Assembly: GCA_003220435.1 (NCBI GenBank)
Contig: QHSL01000088.1
Location: forward strand, 1-46,985
Direction: 5' to 3'
Source of the DNA: Candidatus Rokuibacteriota bacterium
GTDB lineage: Bacteria > Methylomirabilota > Methylomirabilia > Rokubacteriales > CSP1-6
DNA length: 46,985 bases
The notes beneath the pieces are model-generated. The model ran no database searches. It was not told the DNA's origin and saw only the letters and a list, made by a program, of their open reading frames with translations. Numbering within the stretch: position 1 is the stretch's first letter; each line of letters begins with the position of its first letter. Below, piece by piece: positions 26,371-34,669 of this stretch. A program made the translations under genes and the position numbers.

Positions 26371-27309
26371 CTAGCGGCGCTCCGCCGCGAGGCCCGCCGC
26401 GGCGAGCGCCCGACGGATCGCCTCCCGCTCGGCGCCGCTCACGGGTGTCAGCGGCGGCCGAACGTGGGCGTTCGGGATCCGGCCGAGAAGGACGAGCGCC
26501 TCCTTCATCCGGTTGTGCATGTCGACGAACGGCGGCGCGTAGAAGACGGAGACCAGCGGCGCCAACCGGTCATTGACCCGCCGCGCGCCGTCGAGGTCGC
26601 CCTTCGCGCACGCCTCGAAGAGCTCGGCCTGCAGATCGGCGGTGACGCTGCCCATCCCGGAGATGGCGCCGTCGGCGCCCAGCAGGAAGCTGGCCATCAG
26701 CGACATCGTGAACGACGAGAGCACCGCGACCGGGCGGCCGGTGGCGCGCAGCATTTTCAGATTGGCCTCGAAGGCGACGATGTCGTTGGACCAGTCCTTC
26801 ACCGCGGCGATCTGTGGGATCTCGGCGAGCCGGGCGAGCGTTTCTGGCGCGTAGCCTATCCCCGACGCGGGCGGGTACTCGAACACCACGATCGGTAGGT
26901 CGGCCCCGGCTGCGATCTCGGAGAAGTGGCGCACCACCATCTCGGGCTTGAGCTGCGCGCCCCACATGAAGAGCGTCGGCGGAAAGACCAGCACGCCCGC
27001 CGCGCCGGCCGCCCGCGCGTCGCGGGCGAGGTCGACTGCCTCCCGCGTGCCGTCGGAATAGACGCCGGCGACGACCGGGCACGCGCCCGCCACTTCGTCG
27101 AGGGCGATCGCCAGCGCCCGCTTTCGTTCCTCGCGGTCGAGCGAGGACACCTCGGAGGCGTGGCCGTTGGCGACGATCCCGGTGACCCCCCGCGTGTCGA
27201 CGAGCCAGCGCAGGTGGCGGCGGTAGGCGACCTCGTCGATCGCGAGGTCCGCGGTGAACGGAAGCAGGTTGGCGGGCATGATGCCCGAGAAGCGCAGCGG
27301 CTGACTCAT
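26371..27309 (-). CDS. DapA/DHDPS-family Schiff-base lyase or synthase
   Basis: TIM-barrel class I aldolase of the dihydrodipicolinate synthase family, 312 residues. Schiff-base Lys171 lies in IAAVKDWSND, and Tyr145 in VFEYPPASG. The typical GTxGE loop is replaced by ANGHASEVSSL near 48-56, which argues against true DapA and for a catabolic member (keto-acid aldolase or dehydratase). Part of the operon with isochorismatase, LLM and CoA-transferase genes. Substrate unknown. Confidence 0.88.
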   Translation of the reverse strand: MSQPLRFSGIMPANLLPFTADLAIDEVAYRRHLRWLVDTRGVTGIVANGHASEVSSLDREERKRALAIALDEVAGACPVVAGVYSDGTREAVDLARDARAAGAAGVLVFPPTLFMWGAQLKPEMVVRHFSEIAAGADLPIVVFEYPPASGIGYAPETLARLAEIPQIAAVKDWSNDIVAFEANLKMLRATGRPVAVLSSFTMSLMASFLLGADGAISGMGSVTADLQAELFEACAKGDLDGARRVNDRLAPLVSVFYAPPFVDMHNRMKEALVLLGRIPNAHVRPPLTPVSGAEREAIRRALAAAGLAAERR

Positions 27310-27319
27310 CGCAATCTCC

Positions 27320-27973
27320 TCACCACCGTGAGATCTGCGCGGCGATGTCCTTGCTCGTGACGACGCGGCCGTACGCCCGCCCGATGATGTCGAGGGCGGC
27401 GCGCTGGATCTCGGGCCAGAGCGTCGCCACGCCGTCCTCGACGACGCTGACCCGGTACTCCCGATGAAGGGCGCCGATCACCGTCGCCAGCACACAAATA
27501 TCGGTCATCGTACCGGTCACGACGAGCGATGTCACGCCCCGGGCGCGGAGCGCGCTGTCGAGCGACGTCCCGGCGAACCCGTCGTACCCGCGCTTCCGGA
27601 AAACCGGCTCGTCCGGCCCGGGCGCGAGCGCCGGCACCGTCTCGACGCTCGGGGTGCCCTCGAGGCACGAGGACGAGGGCAAGCCGAAGCCTCGGGGCGC
27701 TCCCGGTGGCGCCGGCAGGTGCTCGGGGTGGAGGCTTCCGATGAGAACGGGCGCGTTCGGAGAATAGACGAACTCGGTGAACATCACCGGCAGGTGTTTC
27801 TCGCGGAAGAGATCGAGAAGGGCGCGGACGGTCGGCACGATGTGGACCGCCGGCGGCACCTGCATCGCCTCGCCCGGATCGAGGAACCCGCGCTGCATGT
27901 CGACGACCAGCAGCGCGGTGCGCCCGGGCTCGGGGGCCAGCACGGGCTCGAACATCTCGCGGCGATCGCTCAT
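27320..27973 (-). CDS. Isochorismatase-family cysteine hydrolase
   Basis: Cysteine hydrolase fold, 217 residues. The catalytic triad is visible: Asp25 in LLVVDMQRGF, Lys127 in FRKRGYDGF and Cys160 in TGTMTDICV. These enzymes hydrolyse amides or vinyl ethers (N-carbamoyl compounds, nicotinamide, isochorismate). The cis-peptide region TDICV fits the amidohydrolase branch. It lies between the LLM gene and the DHDPS-type gene, so an amide-cleaving step in the pathway is likely but unproven. Confidence 0.9.
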   Translation of the reverse strand: MSDRREMFEPVLAPEPGRTALLVVDMQRGFLDPGEAMQVPPAVHIVPTVRALLDLFREKHLPVMFTEFVYSPNAPVLIGSLHPEHLPAPPGAPRGFGLPSSSCLEGTPSVETVPALAPGPDEPVFRKRGYDGFAGTSLDSALRARGVTSLVVTGTMTDICVLATVIGALHREYRVSVVEDGVATLWPEIQRAALDIIGRAYGRVVTSKDIAAQISRW

Positions 27974-27985
27974 CTCGCGGCTCCG

Positions 27986-28924
27986 TCAGCGCAGCTTCGG
28001 GAGGATCTCGCGGGCGATGAGCTCGACCTGCTCCGGCTCGTACCGATAGGGGATGAGAACGATTCGATCGACGCCCGTCCGGACGTGGGCGCGCAGCTGC
28101 TCGACGCACTCGTCGGCGCTGCCGCGGACGGCGTGCTCGATCGTCGACTCGCTCCAGGCGGCCACGTCCCACTCGGTCTCGAGCCAGCGGCGCATCGGCG
28201 CCTCGGTCGCCTCGCGCGAGCGCCCGACGTAGATCGCGAGCTGGTTGGTGCCGGTGAGCGTCGCCGGATCGCGCCCGGCCTCGCGCGCGAACCCGACGAT
28301 TTTCATCCACGACTTCCGGTAGCTCTCGGGCGTGTAGAAGTAGGTCAGCCAGCCGTCGCCCTTCGTGGCGACGCGCCGGAGCACGGCGTCGACATAGCCG
28401 CCGATGAGGATCGGCGGGCGCGGCCGCTGGAAGGTCCGCGGCACCATGACCGCCTCGCGCAGGTTGAACTCGTCGGTCTGCAGCGTGACGCGCGCCTCGG
28501 TCCACAGGCGCGTCAGGATTTCGAGATTGCGCTCGAAGAGCCGGCCGCGCTGCTTGAACGCCACGCCGACGGCGTCGAACTCGCGGGCATACCAGCCGGC
28601 GGCGGCGCCGACGATCAGGCGCCCCTTCGAGATCACGTCGAGCGTGCCGAGGGCCTTCGCGGCCACGGTAGGATTTCGCAGCGGGAGGACCAGGATCCCG
28701 GTCCCGAGCTTGATCCGGCTGGTCCGAGCCGCGATCGCGGTAAGGATGCCAACGGCGTCGAGGATCGGGAACGCCGGCTCGACGCCGAGCAGCACGTGGT
28801 CCCACGCCCACAGCGACTCGAAGCCCAGCGCCTCGGCGCGCTCGGCGTATGCATAGAGCGCGTCGACGTCGGGCGTCTCGGCCGGACCGACGAAGTTCTT
28901 GATGGCGAGCCCGAACATCGTCAC
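27986..28924 (-). CDS. LLM-class flavin- or F420-dependent oxidoreductase
   Basis: Second luciferase-like oxidoreductase of the window, 312 residues: MTMFGLAIKNFVGPAETPDVDALYAYAERAEALGFESLWAWDHVLLG, SRIKLGTGILVLPLRNPTVAAKALGTLDVISKGRLIVGAAAGWY and RPRPPILIGGYVDAVLRR are family hallmarks. Start GTG at 28924, with an ATG two codons later as alternative; both lie within 12 nt of the CoA-transferase beta stop, so the genes are cotranscribed. The substrate is unknown. Confidence 0.9.
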   Translation of the reverse strand: MTMFGLAIKNFVGPAETPDVDALYAYAERAEALGFESLWAWDHVLLGVEPAFPILDAVGILTAIAARTSRIKLGTGILVLPLRNPTVAAKALGTLDVISKGRLIVGAAAGWYAREFDAVGVAFKQRGRLFERNLEILTRLWTEARVTLQTDEFNLREAVMVPRTFQRPRPPILIGGYVDAVLRRVATKGDGWLTYFYTPESYRKSWMKIVGFAREAGRDPATLTGTNQLAIYVGRSREATEAPMRRWLETEWDVAAWSESTIEHAVRGSADECVEQLRAHVRTGVDRIVLIPYRYEPEQVELIAREILPKLR

Positions 28925-28927
28925 GGC

Positions 28928-29698
28928 CTAGCCGAGGAACCGGCGCTCGGGGTCGAGCGACCGGAGCGTCTCGAGCTCGTCGTCCGACGGCGGCTCGGTC
29001 ACTTCGACCTGCGGCGCTTGGAGCAGGGGAAAGCCCGTGTTCTGCCTGATCGTGTCGGCGGCGACGCCCGGATGCGTCGCCTCGATCCGCATGCGCTTCG
29101 ACTCGGGGTCGAACCCGAGGATGCCGAGCGTCGTGACGACGCGTGAAACGCCGCCGAAGAGCAGGCCGGCGGCGCGCCGCGAGCCGTTGCCGCGGAGCCA
29201 CGCCGGGCTCGTGACGAAGTCCACGCGCTCGACGAAGCGGCGCTTCTCGTGCGGGGTGACGATGATGACCTCGCGGCAGAGCGAGGCGATGTCGTTGGCG
29301 CCGCCCGTCCCCGGCAGCCGTACTTTCGGGTGCCAGTAGTCGGCGCCGAGCACGCTCGTGTTGATGTTGCCGTACTGATCGATCTGGGCGCCGCCCATGA
29401 AGCCCACGTCCACGAAACCGCGCTGGGCGAACAGGAAGGCGTCGGTGATCCCCGGCAGCATCGTCGCCCGATGGCCTGCGCGCATCTCGTTGGTCGACAC
29501 CGGCAGCCGGCCCGGCGCGATCTGGGGCCCGATGATGCCGCCCTCGATCACCATGGTGAGGCGCGGCGCGTGGCGCCGCTTGGCGAGCGCCGCGGCCAGC
29601 AGCGGCACGCCGACGCCCGCGAAGACCGCGGTGTCGTCACGGAGCTGGCGCGCGGCGATCACCGCCAGGAGCTCGGCGGCGTTGAACCGCTCGGTCAT
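28928..29698 (-). CDS. CoA-transferase beta subunit (GctB-like)
   Basis: Family I CoA-transferase subunit B, 256 residues. Features: TAVFAGVGVPLLAAALAKRRHAP, MVIEGGIIGPQ, FMGGAQIDQYGNINTSVLG and LPGTGGANDIASLCREVIIVTPHEKRRFVERVDFVTSPAWL, all typical of glutaconate/3-oxoacid CoA-transferase beta chains. It moves CoA between carboxylic acids together with the alpha subunit. The ATG begins MTERFNAAELL and overlaps the TGA of a repeat-encoded mini-ORF. The frame stays open about 52 codons into the repeat array, but no good start exists there. Confidence 0.92.
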   Translation of the reverse strand: MTERFNAAELLAVIAARQLRDDTAVFAGVGVPLLAAALAKRRHAPRLTMVIEGGIIGPQIAPGRLPVSTNEMRAGHRATMLPGITDAFLFAQRGFVDVGFMGGAQIDQYGNINTSVLGADYWHPKVRLPGTGGANDIASLCREVIIVTPHEKRRFVERVDFVTSPAWLRGNGSRRAAGLLFGGVSRVVTTLGILGFDPESKRMRIEATHPGVAADTIRQNTGFPLLQAPQVEVTEPPSDDELETLRSLDPERRFLG

Positions 29699-30157
29699 TG
29701 TATCGGCCGCGCGAGGCCGGTTCCAACCGCGGGTGGCTTGAGAGAGAGGGTGGGCTCGGTCATTGTATCGATCGTGCGAGGCCGGTTCCAACCGCGGGTG
29801 GCCTGAGAGAGAGTGGGCTCGGTCATTGTATCGATCGTGCGAGGCCGGTTCCAACCGCGGGTGGCCTGAGAGAGAGGGTGGGCTTGGTCATTGTATCGAT
29901 GGCGCGAGGCCGGTTCCGGCCGCGGATGGCCTGAGAGGGGCGCTGGGCTCGGTCATTGTATCGGCCGCAAGAGGCCGGTTCCAACCGCGGATGGCCTGAG
30001 AGAGAGGGTGGGCTTAGTCATTGTATCGGCCGCAAGAGGCCGGTTCCAACCGCGGGTGGCTTGAGAGAGACGCTGGGCTCGGTCATTGTATCGATCGCGC
30101 GAGGCCGGTTCCAACCGCGGGTGGCCTGAGAGAGAGGGTGGGCTTGGGGCTCGTCAT
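29694..30157. repeat. Seven tandem ~65-bp repeats between CoA-transferase subunit genes
   Basis: Units start at 29694, 29759, 29822, 29887, 29952, 30017 and 30082. Six are 65 bp before the next boundary and the second is 63 bp; the last merges into unique sequence at about 30147. Identity is high, with shared cores GTCATTGTATCG, GAGGCCGGTTCCAACCGCGG and TGGCCTGAGAGAGAGGGTG; unit 4 is the most diverged. The array exactly separates the stop of the alpha gene from the start of the beta gene. This is not a CRISPR: there are no spacers. A slipped-strand tandem expansion of the original gene junction explains its position. Confidence 0.97.
29695..30157 (-). other. Relay of overlapping mini-ORFs joining the two subunit genes
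   Basis: On the minus strand every repeat is an ORF beginning MTEPTLSL or MTKPTLSL and ending in SIQ or PIQ. ORFs: 30083-30157 (24 aa), 30018-30086, 29953-30021, 29888-29956 and 29823-29891 (22 aa each), then 29695-29826 (43 aa). The last spans the 63-bp unit, which removes one stop without breaking the chain. Each TGA overlaps the next ATG (ATGA). The first ATG overlaps the alpha-subunit stop and the last TGA overlaps the beta-subunit ATG. None has a Shine-Dalgarno sequence, so ribosomes would pass by termination-reinitiation. The reading is direct from sequence; translation is inferred. Confidence 0.75.
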
Positions 30158-31125
30158 CGCGTCAGCTCGCGGGCGCGCTTGGCCTGGAGGGCGAGGCGCT
30201 TGCCGCCGAAAAGGTCGAGGTAGTCCGTCCACGCCGGCGGTCCGTAGACGTAGCGCTCGAGGTACTCGCCGACCGCGCCGGGCCCACGCGCGTCGATGGC
30301 CGCCGTGTACTCGGCGAAGTGATCGTAGTCCGCCTCGTAGAGGCCGTAGCACTCGTGGGGGAACGAGCCGAACGGGACGTGGACGAGGGCGTCGACGGCG
30401 AACCCGGGGATCACCGTGCGATCGGGATAGCGGCGGGTCTCTTCCTCCGGAACGATTTCCTCCGTCGTGACCAGCACGGTCGTCGCGGCGCGCGCGATGT
30501 CGGCGTCCATGTGCGGGTAGCCGTCGATCTGGCAGTTGCCAAACACGTCGGCGCGGTGGACGTGGATCAGCGCGACGTCGGGGAACAGGGCCGGTACCGC
30601 CGCCAGCGTCTCGCCGGTGTAGGGATCCTGGATCGTCCTGAGACCGCCGATGCCGACGAGGTCCGAGCCGAGCATGGTCAGCGCCGGCAGGAACGGCACA
30701 CCCATCGCGCCGGCCCTGAACCTTAGCCCGAGCGCCAGGTGGCTCCACTCTTCGAGCGCGACCGCCCCCGTTTCGACGTAGTGGCGGAGGATCTTCGAGA
30801 CGCCCCACGGCAGGCCGATCGACATCCACGCGGTCACCACGCGCGACACCGCACCGGCCGCCATCAGCAACTCGCCTTCGGTGCAGGTGAGGTTGCGCGA
30901 GAGCGTGAGGGCGCGGCGCCGCTGACGGAGCACCTCGCGCACGAGGGCCAGCGGCGTGCGCGAGAAGAGGCAGCCGCCGGCGCTCAGATGGTCGCCGTCC
31001 TTCACGCGGCCGACGGCCTCCTCGAGGCTCGTCAGCTTCTCGCCCGCCGACCGCGGCTTGGCCTCGATACGGCGGCGGGCCGCGATGAAGTCGTACTCGG
31101 CGGCGTTCAGGTGAGGATCTCCCAT
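30154..31125 (-). CDS. CoA-transferase alpha subunit (GctA-like)
   Basis: Family I CoA-transferase subunit A, 323 residues: LEEAVGRVKDGDHLSAGGCLFSRTPLALVREVLRQ, LTLSRNLTCTEGELLMAAGAVSRVVTAWMS, and the acidic EEIVPEEETRRYPDRTVIPGFAVDALVHVPFGSFPHECYGLYEADYDHFAEY are family features. The ATG at 31125 lies 19 nt inside the PLP-enzyme gene; a longer open frame upstream is a shadow of that gene. Its TGA is the first link of the repeat relay. Acyl donor and acceptor are unknown. Confidence 0.92.
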   Translation of the reverse strand: MGDPHLNAAEYDFIAARRRIEAKPRSAGEKLTSLEEAVGRVKDGDHLSAGGCLFSRTPLALVREVLRQRRRALTLSRNLTCTEGELLMAAGAVSRVVTAWMSIGLPWGVSKILRHYVETGAVALEEWSHLALGLRFRAGAMGVPFLPALTMLGSDLVGIGGLRTIQDPYTGETLAAVPALFPDVALIHVHRADVFGNCQIDGYPHMDADIARAATTVLVTTEEIVPEEETRRYPDRTVIPGFAVDALVHVPFGSFPHECYGLYEADYDHFAEYTAAIDARGPGAVGEYLERYVYGPPAWTDYLDLFGGKRLALQAKRARELTR

Positions 31126-32153
31126 TGCGGCTGGTAGCGATCGAGCTCGCGGCGCGTCCGCGGGTCCATCGGGTGCTCGCGCTCCGGGACCGCGACGCGC
31201 TTGTCCTCGCCGAAGAGCGCCGTGGTGAAATACCGCTGCCCGGTGTCGTTCGCCATCGTCACGATCGACGACAGCGCGGGCTGGCGGCGCGCGAGCTTGA
31301 GCGCAGCGGCCACGTTGCAGCCGGTGGAGATGCCGCAGAAGATGCCTTCCTCGGCGGCGAGCCGGCGCGCCATCGCCAGGCTCTCGGCGGTCGTGGTGGT
31401 GATGACGCCCGAAAGGATCGCGACGTCGAGGTTCTCGGGGATGAACCCGTCGCCGATGCCCTCGATGCCGTGCGGCCCCCACTCGCGCCGCGCCAGCAGC
31501 GCGCACTCGTCGGGCTCGACCGCGTAGAGGCGCACGCGCGCGTCGCGCTCGCGCAGGTAGCGCCCCACGCCGGTGAGCGTGCCGCCGCTGCCTTGCGAGG
31601 CGACGAACGCGCCGACGACGCCCCCGCACTGCTCCCAGATCTCGGGGCCGGTGGTCTTGTAGTGCGCCTCGATGTTGTCGGTGTTGTCGAACTGGCCGGG
31701 CACCCAGTAGCCCGTCGGGTCGCCCGTGCGGATCTCTTGAAGGCGCCGCAACGAGAGATCGACGTCGCTCTCACCGCCGGGCGTGAATACCAGGTCGGCG
31801 CCGTAGGCGCGCGTGATCTTCTTGCGCTCCTCGCTCATTCCCTCGGGCATCACGATCGTGCAGCGATAGCCCTTCACCGCCGCGACGAACGCGCAGGCGA
31901 TCCCGGCGTTGCCGGTCGAGCACTCGAGCACGCGCATCCCCGCGCGGAGATCGCCGCGCGCCTCGGCACGCTCGAACATGTGCAGGTAGATGCGGTCCTT
32001 GAGGCTGCCGGACGCCCCGTACCACTCGAGCTTCACGAAGATCGGCGACGTGACGCCCGCGGTGACGCGGTTGAGCCTCACGAGCGGCGTGCGTCCCACG
32101 GCCTCGGCGATCGACCCGAGCGCGCTACGGTACGTATCCCAGAGAATCGTCAC
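31107..32153 (-). CDS. Cysteine-synthase-family PLP enzyme
   Basis: Fold type II PLP-dependent lyase, 348 residues from the GTG at 32153 (another GTG at 32186 is possible). Schiff-base Lys52 is in ASGSLKDRI. STGNAGIACAFVAAVKGY binds substrate, SQGSGGTLTGVGRYL binds the cofactor phosphate, and GIFCGISTGCNVAAALKLA completes the pocket. It resembles CysK/cystathionine beta-synthase-type enzymes making or breaking a beta C-S or C-O bond. TACAAT (32168-32163) nine bases before the GTG may be its -10. As first gene of the CoA-transferase block it may act on an amino-acid-like substrate in the same pathway. Confidence 0.9.
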   Translation of the reverse strand: MTILWDTYRSALGSIAEAVGRTPLVRLNRVTAGVTSPIFVKLEWYGASGSLKDRIYLHMFERAEARGDLRAGMRVLECSTGNAGIACAFVAAVKGYRCTIVMPEGMSEERKKITRAYGADLVFTPGGESDVDLSLRRLQEIRTGDPTGYWVPGQFDNTDNIEAHYKTTGPEIWEQCGGVVGAFVASQGSGGTLTGVGRYLRERDARVRLYAVEPDECALLARREWGPHGIEGIGDGFIPENLDVAILSGVITTTTAESLAMARRLAAEEGIFCGISTGCNVAAALKLARRQPALSSIVTMANDTGQRYFTTALFGEDKRVAVPEREHPMDPRTRRELDRYQPQWEILT

Positions 32154-32256
32154 GGGAGCGTGATTGTACCCGAAATGGCAGGGCACGCCGCAGGCCGTCG
32201 CGGGGCTGGGGCCCCGCCGGCCGAGGCGTGCCTATGAAATCGACGCCGACCCGGCG

Positions 32257-32634
32257 TCAGCCGAGCCCGCTCGCGTCGAAAGCGGCGGGGATGTGGCGGA
32301 TCTCGAAGCGCCCGTCGTGGCGCGGGGTGACCGCGACCACGTCGAACCGGCACCTCGCGTCCGTGAGGTGCATCCACTTGAGGTAGTGCTGGGCCAGCCG
32401 GATGAGCCGGCGGCGCTTCCACCACGACACCGCGGCGCCGGGCCCGTCGCCCCAGCGCTCCTGGCGGCACTTCACCTCGACGAAGACCCACACCTCGCGG
32501 TCGCGGCACACGAGATCGATCTCGCCGTGGCGCAGCTTGACGTTGCGCGCGACGATGCGCAGCCCGGCGCGCTCGAGCAGCTTCGCCGCAGCCTCTTCGG
32601 CCGCGCGCCCGAGGACATGGCGAGGATCGGCCAT
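32257..32634 (-). CDS. yraN: YraN/UPF0102 family nuclease-like protein
   Basis: 125 residues with the UPF0102 signature: LGRAAEEAAAKLLERAGLRIVARN, then HGEIDLVCRDREVWVFVEVKCR, giving the restriction-endonuclease-like core (Asp40, Glu53, Lys55). The C-terminus (KRRRLIRLAQHYL, CRFDVVAV) also fits. Its biological role is unsettled. It stands alone, about 100 nt from each neighbour on the same strand. Confidence 0.93.
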   Translation of the reverse strand: MADPRHVLGRAAEEAAAKLLERAGLRIVARNVKLRHGEIDLVCRDREVWVFVEVKCRQERWGDGPGAAVSWWKRRRLIRLAQHYLKWMHLTDARCRFDVVAVTPRHDGRFEIRHIPAAFDASGLG

Positions 32635-32741
32635 ACCAGCGATCGTGCCCCGCCGCCGCGTGGCTGAAAATGTCCAATGTTCAATACACCCCGGCTGTCA
32701 GCAATGCCTTCAGCGGTCGACCACATCGACGACATCGGCTC

Positions 32742-33200
32742 CTATCGTGCGGGGCCGAAGATCCTGTCGAACTTCTGCTTGTCGAGATAATTCGCGAATT
32801 CAGCCATGCTTTTGGCCACGGCGGGATCGGAGAATAGCCGGCGCCCGGCGACCTGCCCGAGGACCTCGAAGCTGGACTGGAGCGTGTTGGGACCCTCGTA
32901 TTTCAGTGCTTCCTGCGTCTGCGTACTACAGGATTCGGTGATGAGCCTCTCGAACAGCTTCGCGGCATTCCGGTTCAAATCGGTACGCTCCGCATCCGAA
33001 ACAGAGGCGATCGACCTGACCTCAGGATGCAAGGCCGCGGAAGCGAAGAGCCATTTCACCAGATAGTTCTTGTCGGCGTCGGTCGTCGATCTGACGAGGC
33101 ACTTGGCGAGCTCGTCGGAGTAGGGACCGGCGACGGCTGGCCCCGACGACAGCGCGGCCAGAGCGAGGGCAACGCTCGCGAGAACAATTGTGAGCTTCAT
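32742..33200 (-). CDS. Secreted protein of unknown function
   Basis: 152 residues. Signal peptide at 1-24 (MKLTIVLASVALALAALSSG, cleavage near AVAG). The mature part is helical: GPYSDELAKCLVRSTTDADKNYLVKWLFASAALHPEV, with two cysteines (in AKCLV and ESCST) that could form a disulfide in the periplasm. The start is the ATG at 33200, seven bases after AAGGAG; the GTG two codons upstream is too close to that site. The pattern resembles an uncharacterised proteobacterial secreted family. No function is assigned. Confidence 0.75.
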   Translation of the reverse strand: MKLTIVLASVALALAALSSGPAVAGPYSDELAKCLVRSTTDADKNYLVKWLFASAALHPEVRSIASVSDAERTDLNRNAAKLFERLITESCSTQTQEALKYEGPNTLQSSFEVLGQVAGRRLFSDPAVAKSMAEFANYLDKQKFDRIFGPAR

Positions 33201-33251
33201 CGACACGCTCCTTTGCCCACGAGCTGAGCACCTCGAGCACTTCCATCGCGA

Positions 33252-33734
33252 TCATGCGGGGGAGGTCACGTCGACTTCGAATATTGGCAGCGTACGATCG
33301 GGATCGCCCTCGACCGGAGCGGGGACCGTCCCCCGCCGTCGTGCGCCCATGCGCGCATAGAAGCCCGCGGCGTACGGGTCGGCGTGGATGACCAGGACGC
33401 CCGGACGTATGGCTCGGACGCGGTCAAGCGCGTGACCGTAGAGCTGTCGTCCCACTCCGCGTCCATGCCAGCCAGGCTCGACCCAGAAATGCTCGAGCGA
33501 CCACGTGTCTTCCCGTGGCTCCAGCGCGTAGAAGCCGACCATCGCTCGATCGATTGCTCCAACGTAGACGAGCTGCTGCCGCAGGTACTCTGGCGTGATC
33601 GTGAGAAGCGGCTCCCAAACGGAAAGCCACGCTTCAGGGTAGCCCCAATGGGCCTTGGCGACGCGCGCAATTTCTGTCAGGCGCTGCGCGTCGGCGGGGA
33701 CCCCTCGTCGAATTCGCAGGTCTAGCTCGGCCAC
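33252..33734 (-). CDS. GNAT family N-acetyltransferase
   Basis: 160 residues with a GCN5-type fold: IRRGVPADAQRLTEIARVAKAHWG, LVYVGAIDRAMVGFYALEP, and the acetyl-CoA loop GWHGRGVGRQLYGHALDRVRA, followed by VLVIHADPYAAGFYARMGARRRG. It transfers an acetyl group to an unknown amine. GTG start, overlapping the end of the upstream hydrolase gene by 13 nt, hence translationally coupled. Confidence 0.9.
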   Translation of the reverse strand: MAELDLRIRRGVPADAQRLTEIARVAKAHWGYPEAWLSVWEPLLTITPEYLRQQLVYVGAIDRAMVGFYALEPREDTWSLEHFWVEPGWHGRGVGRQLYGHALDRVRAIRPGVLVIHADPYAAGFYARMGARRRGTVPAPVEGDPDRTLPIFEVDVTSPA

Positions 33735-34636
33735 CCGTGTCGCTCGTGCGGCATTTTCGCGTGACCCTGGGTGCTGTCGCTGGCGATGAATTCGCGAATC
33801 AACGCCATCGCGCGATCCGGCGCGTCAGGGAGCACCGCGTGCCCGCATCCGCGAAACCGCTCGAAGCGCACCAGATGGGCGGGCAGCGCGGCGGCGATAT
33901 CCGCCTGGCACTCGATCGGCGTCATCGGATCGTCCTCTCCGCCCAGCACGAGGGTCGGACACTGCACCCTGGAAAGGTCGGGAAACAAGTTGAAGGTGTG
34001 GCCTTCTCCGCCGGGGCGCGTGAACCAACGCGTGACCTCGGGACGGCGGACGACCCGTCGGAGCACGTCGGGATCGCGCGGCGTGCGCGTGTACAGGGGA
34101 AAGGCGAGACGGACCCAGGCCTCGAGGGTCGCGGCGTCCGTGTGGCCGTCGAGAAATCGGCGACGCGCCAGAGCGCCGACCTCGGGCCCGCCGAAGCGCT
34201 CGAACAGCGCCACTCGCCGCTCTCGATAGGTATCGCCGGCCGCCTCGGTGCTGACCAGGATCAGCTTGGTCGGGTGATCCGCATGGCGCGTGGCGTACGC
34301 CAGCGCGACCGTGCCGCCGAACGATGCACCGTAGACGATCGGGTGCGCGATCCCGAGGGCGTCGCAGAACGCGCGCACGTCGTCGCCCCACTGCGCCAAC
34401 GTCCAGGCCTCCGGTGGCCCTGATTCGCTCCGGCCGTTCCCGCGGTGGTCCAGGAAGACGATCTGCGCGATATCGGCGAGCGACGAGAACGACGGCTTGT
34501 AGATCGAATGATCGAAGCCCGGGCCACCGTGAAGGAGCAGCACCGTCGGCTTCTCCCGCATGCCGGAGCCGTCGGGCACGAGCCCGGGCCCGTCGATATC
34601 GAAGAAGAGCCGCACGCCGTTGACGAGCACCCTCAC
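33722..34636 (-). CDS. Alpha/beta hydrolase, proline-iminopeptidase-like
   Basis: 304 residues. HGGPG oxyanion motif at 36-40, nucleophile Ser105 in YGASFGGTVALAYA, FLDHRGNGRSE upstream, acid in LVLGGEDDPMTPIE and His in FRGCGHAVL. These match the S33 group (proline iminopeptidase and related hydrolases). No signal peptide, so cytoplasmic. It overlaps the acetyltransferase gene downstream. Substrate not determined. Confidence 0.9.
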   Translation of the reverse strand: MRVLVNGVRLFFDIDGPGLVPDGSGMREKPTVLLLHGGPGFDHSIYKPSFSSLADIAQIVFLDHRGNGRSESGPPEAWTLAQWGDDVRAFCDALGIAHPIVYGASFGGTVALAYATRHADHPTKLILVSTEAAGDTYRERRVALFERFGGPEVGALARRRFLDGHTDAATLEAWVRLAFPLYTRTPRDPDVLRRVVRRPEVTRWFTRPGGEGHTFNLFPDLSRVQCPTLVLGGEDDPMTPIECQADIAAALPAHLVRFERFRGCGHAVLPDAPDRAMALIREFIASDSTQGHAKMPHERHGWPS

Positions 34637-34669
34637 TGGGACGCCTTCATCTCGCCAGACTCGACGACG

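Noticed and set aside
29699-29854. N-terminal extension of the CoA-transferase beta subunit into the repeats
   Set aside because: The frame is open from a TTG at 29854, but the family begins at MTERF, and the extension is repeat sequence in a different frame from the ATGA-linked mini-ORFs.
29694-30157. CRISPR array
   Set aside because: Units are directly adjacent with no unique spacers and are near-identical across their full length.
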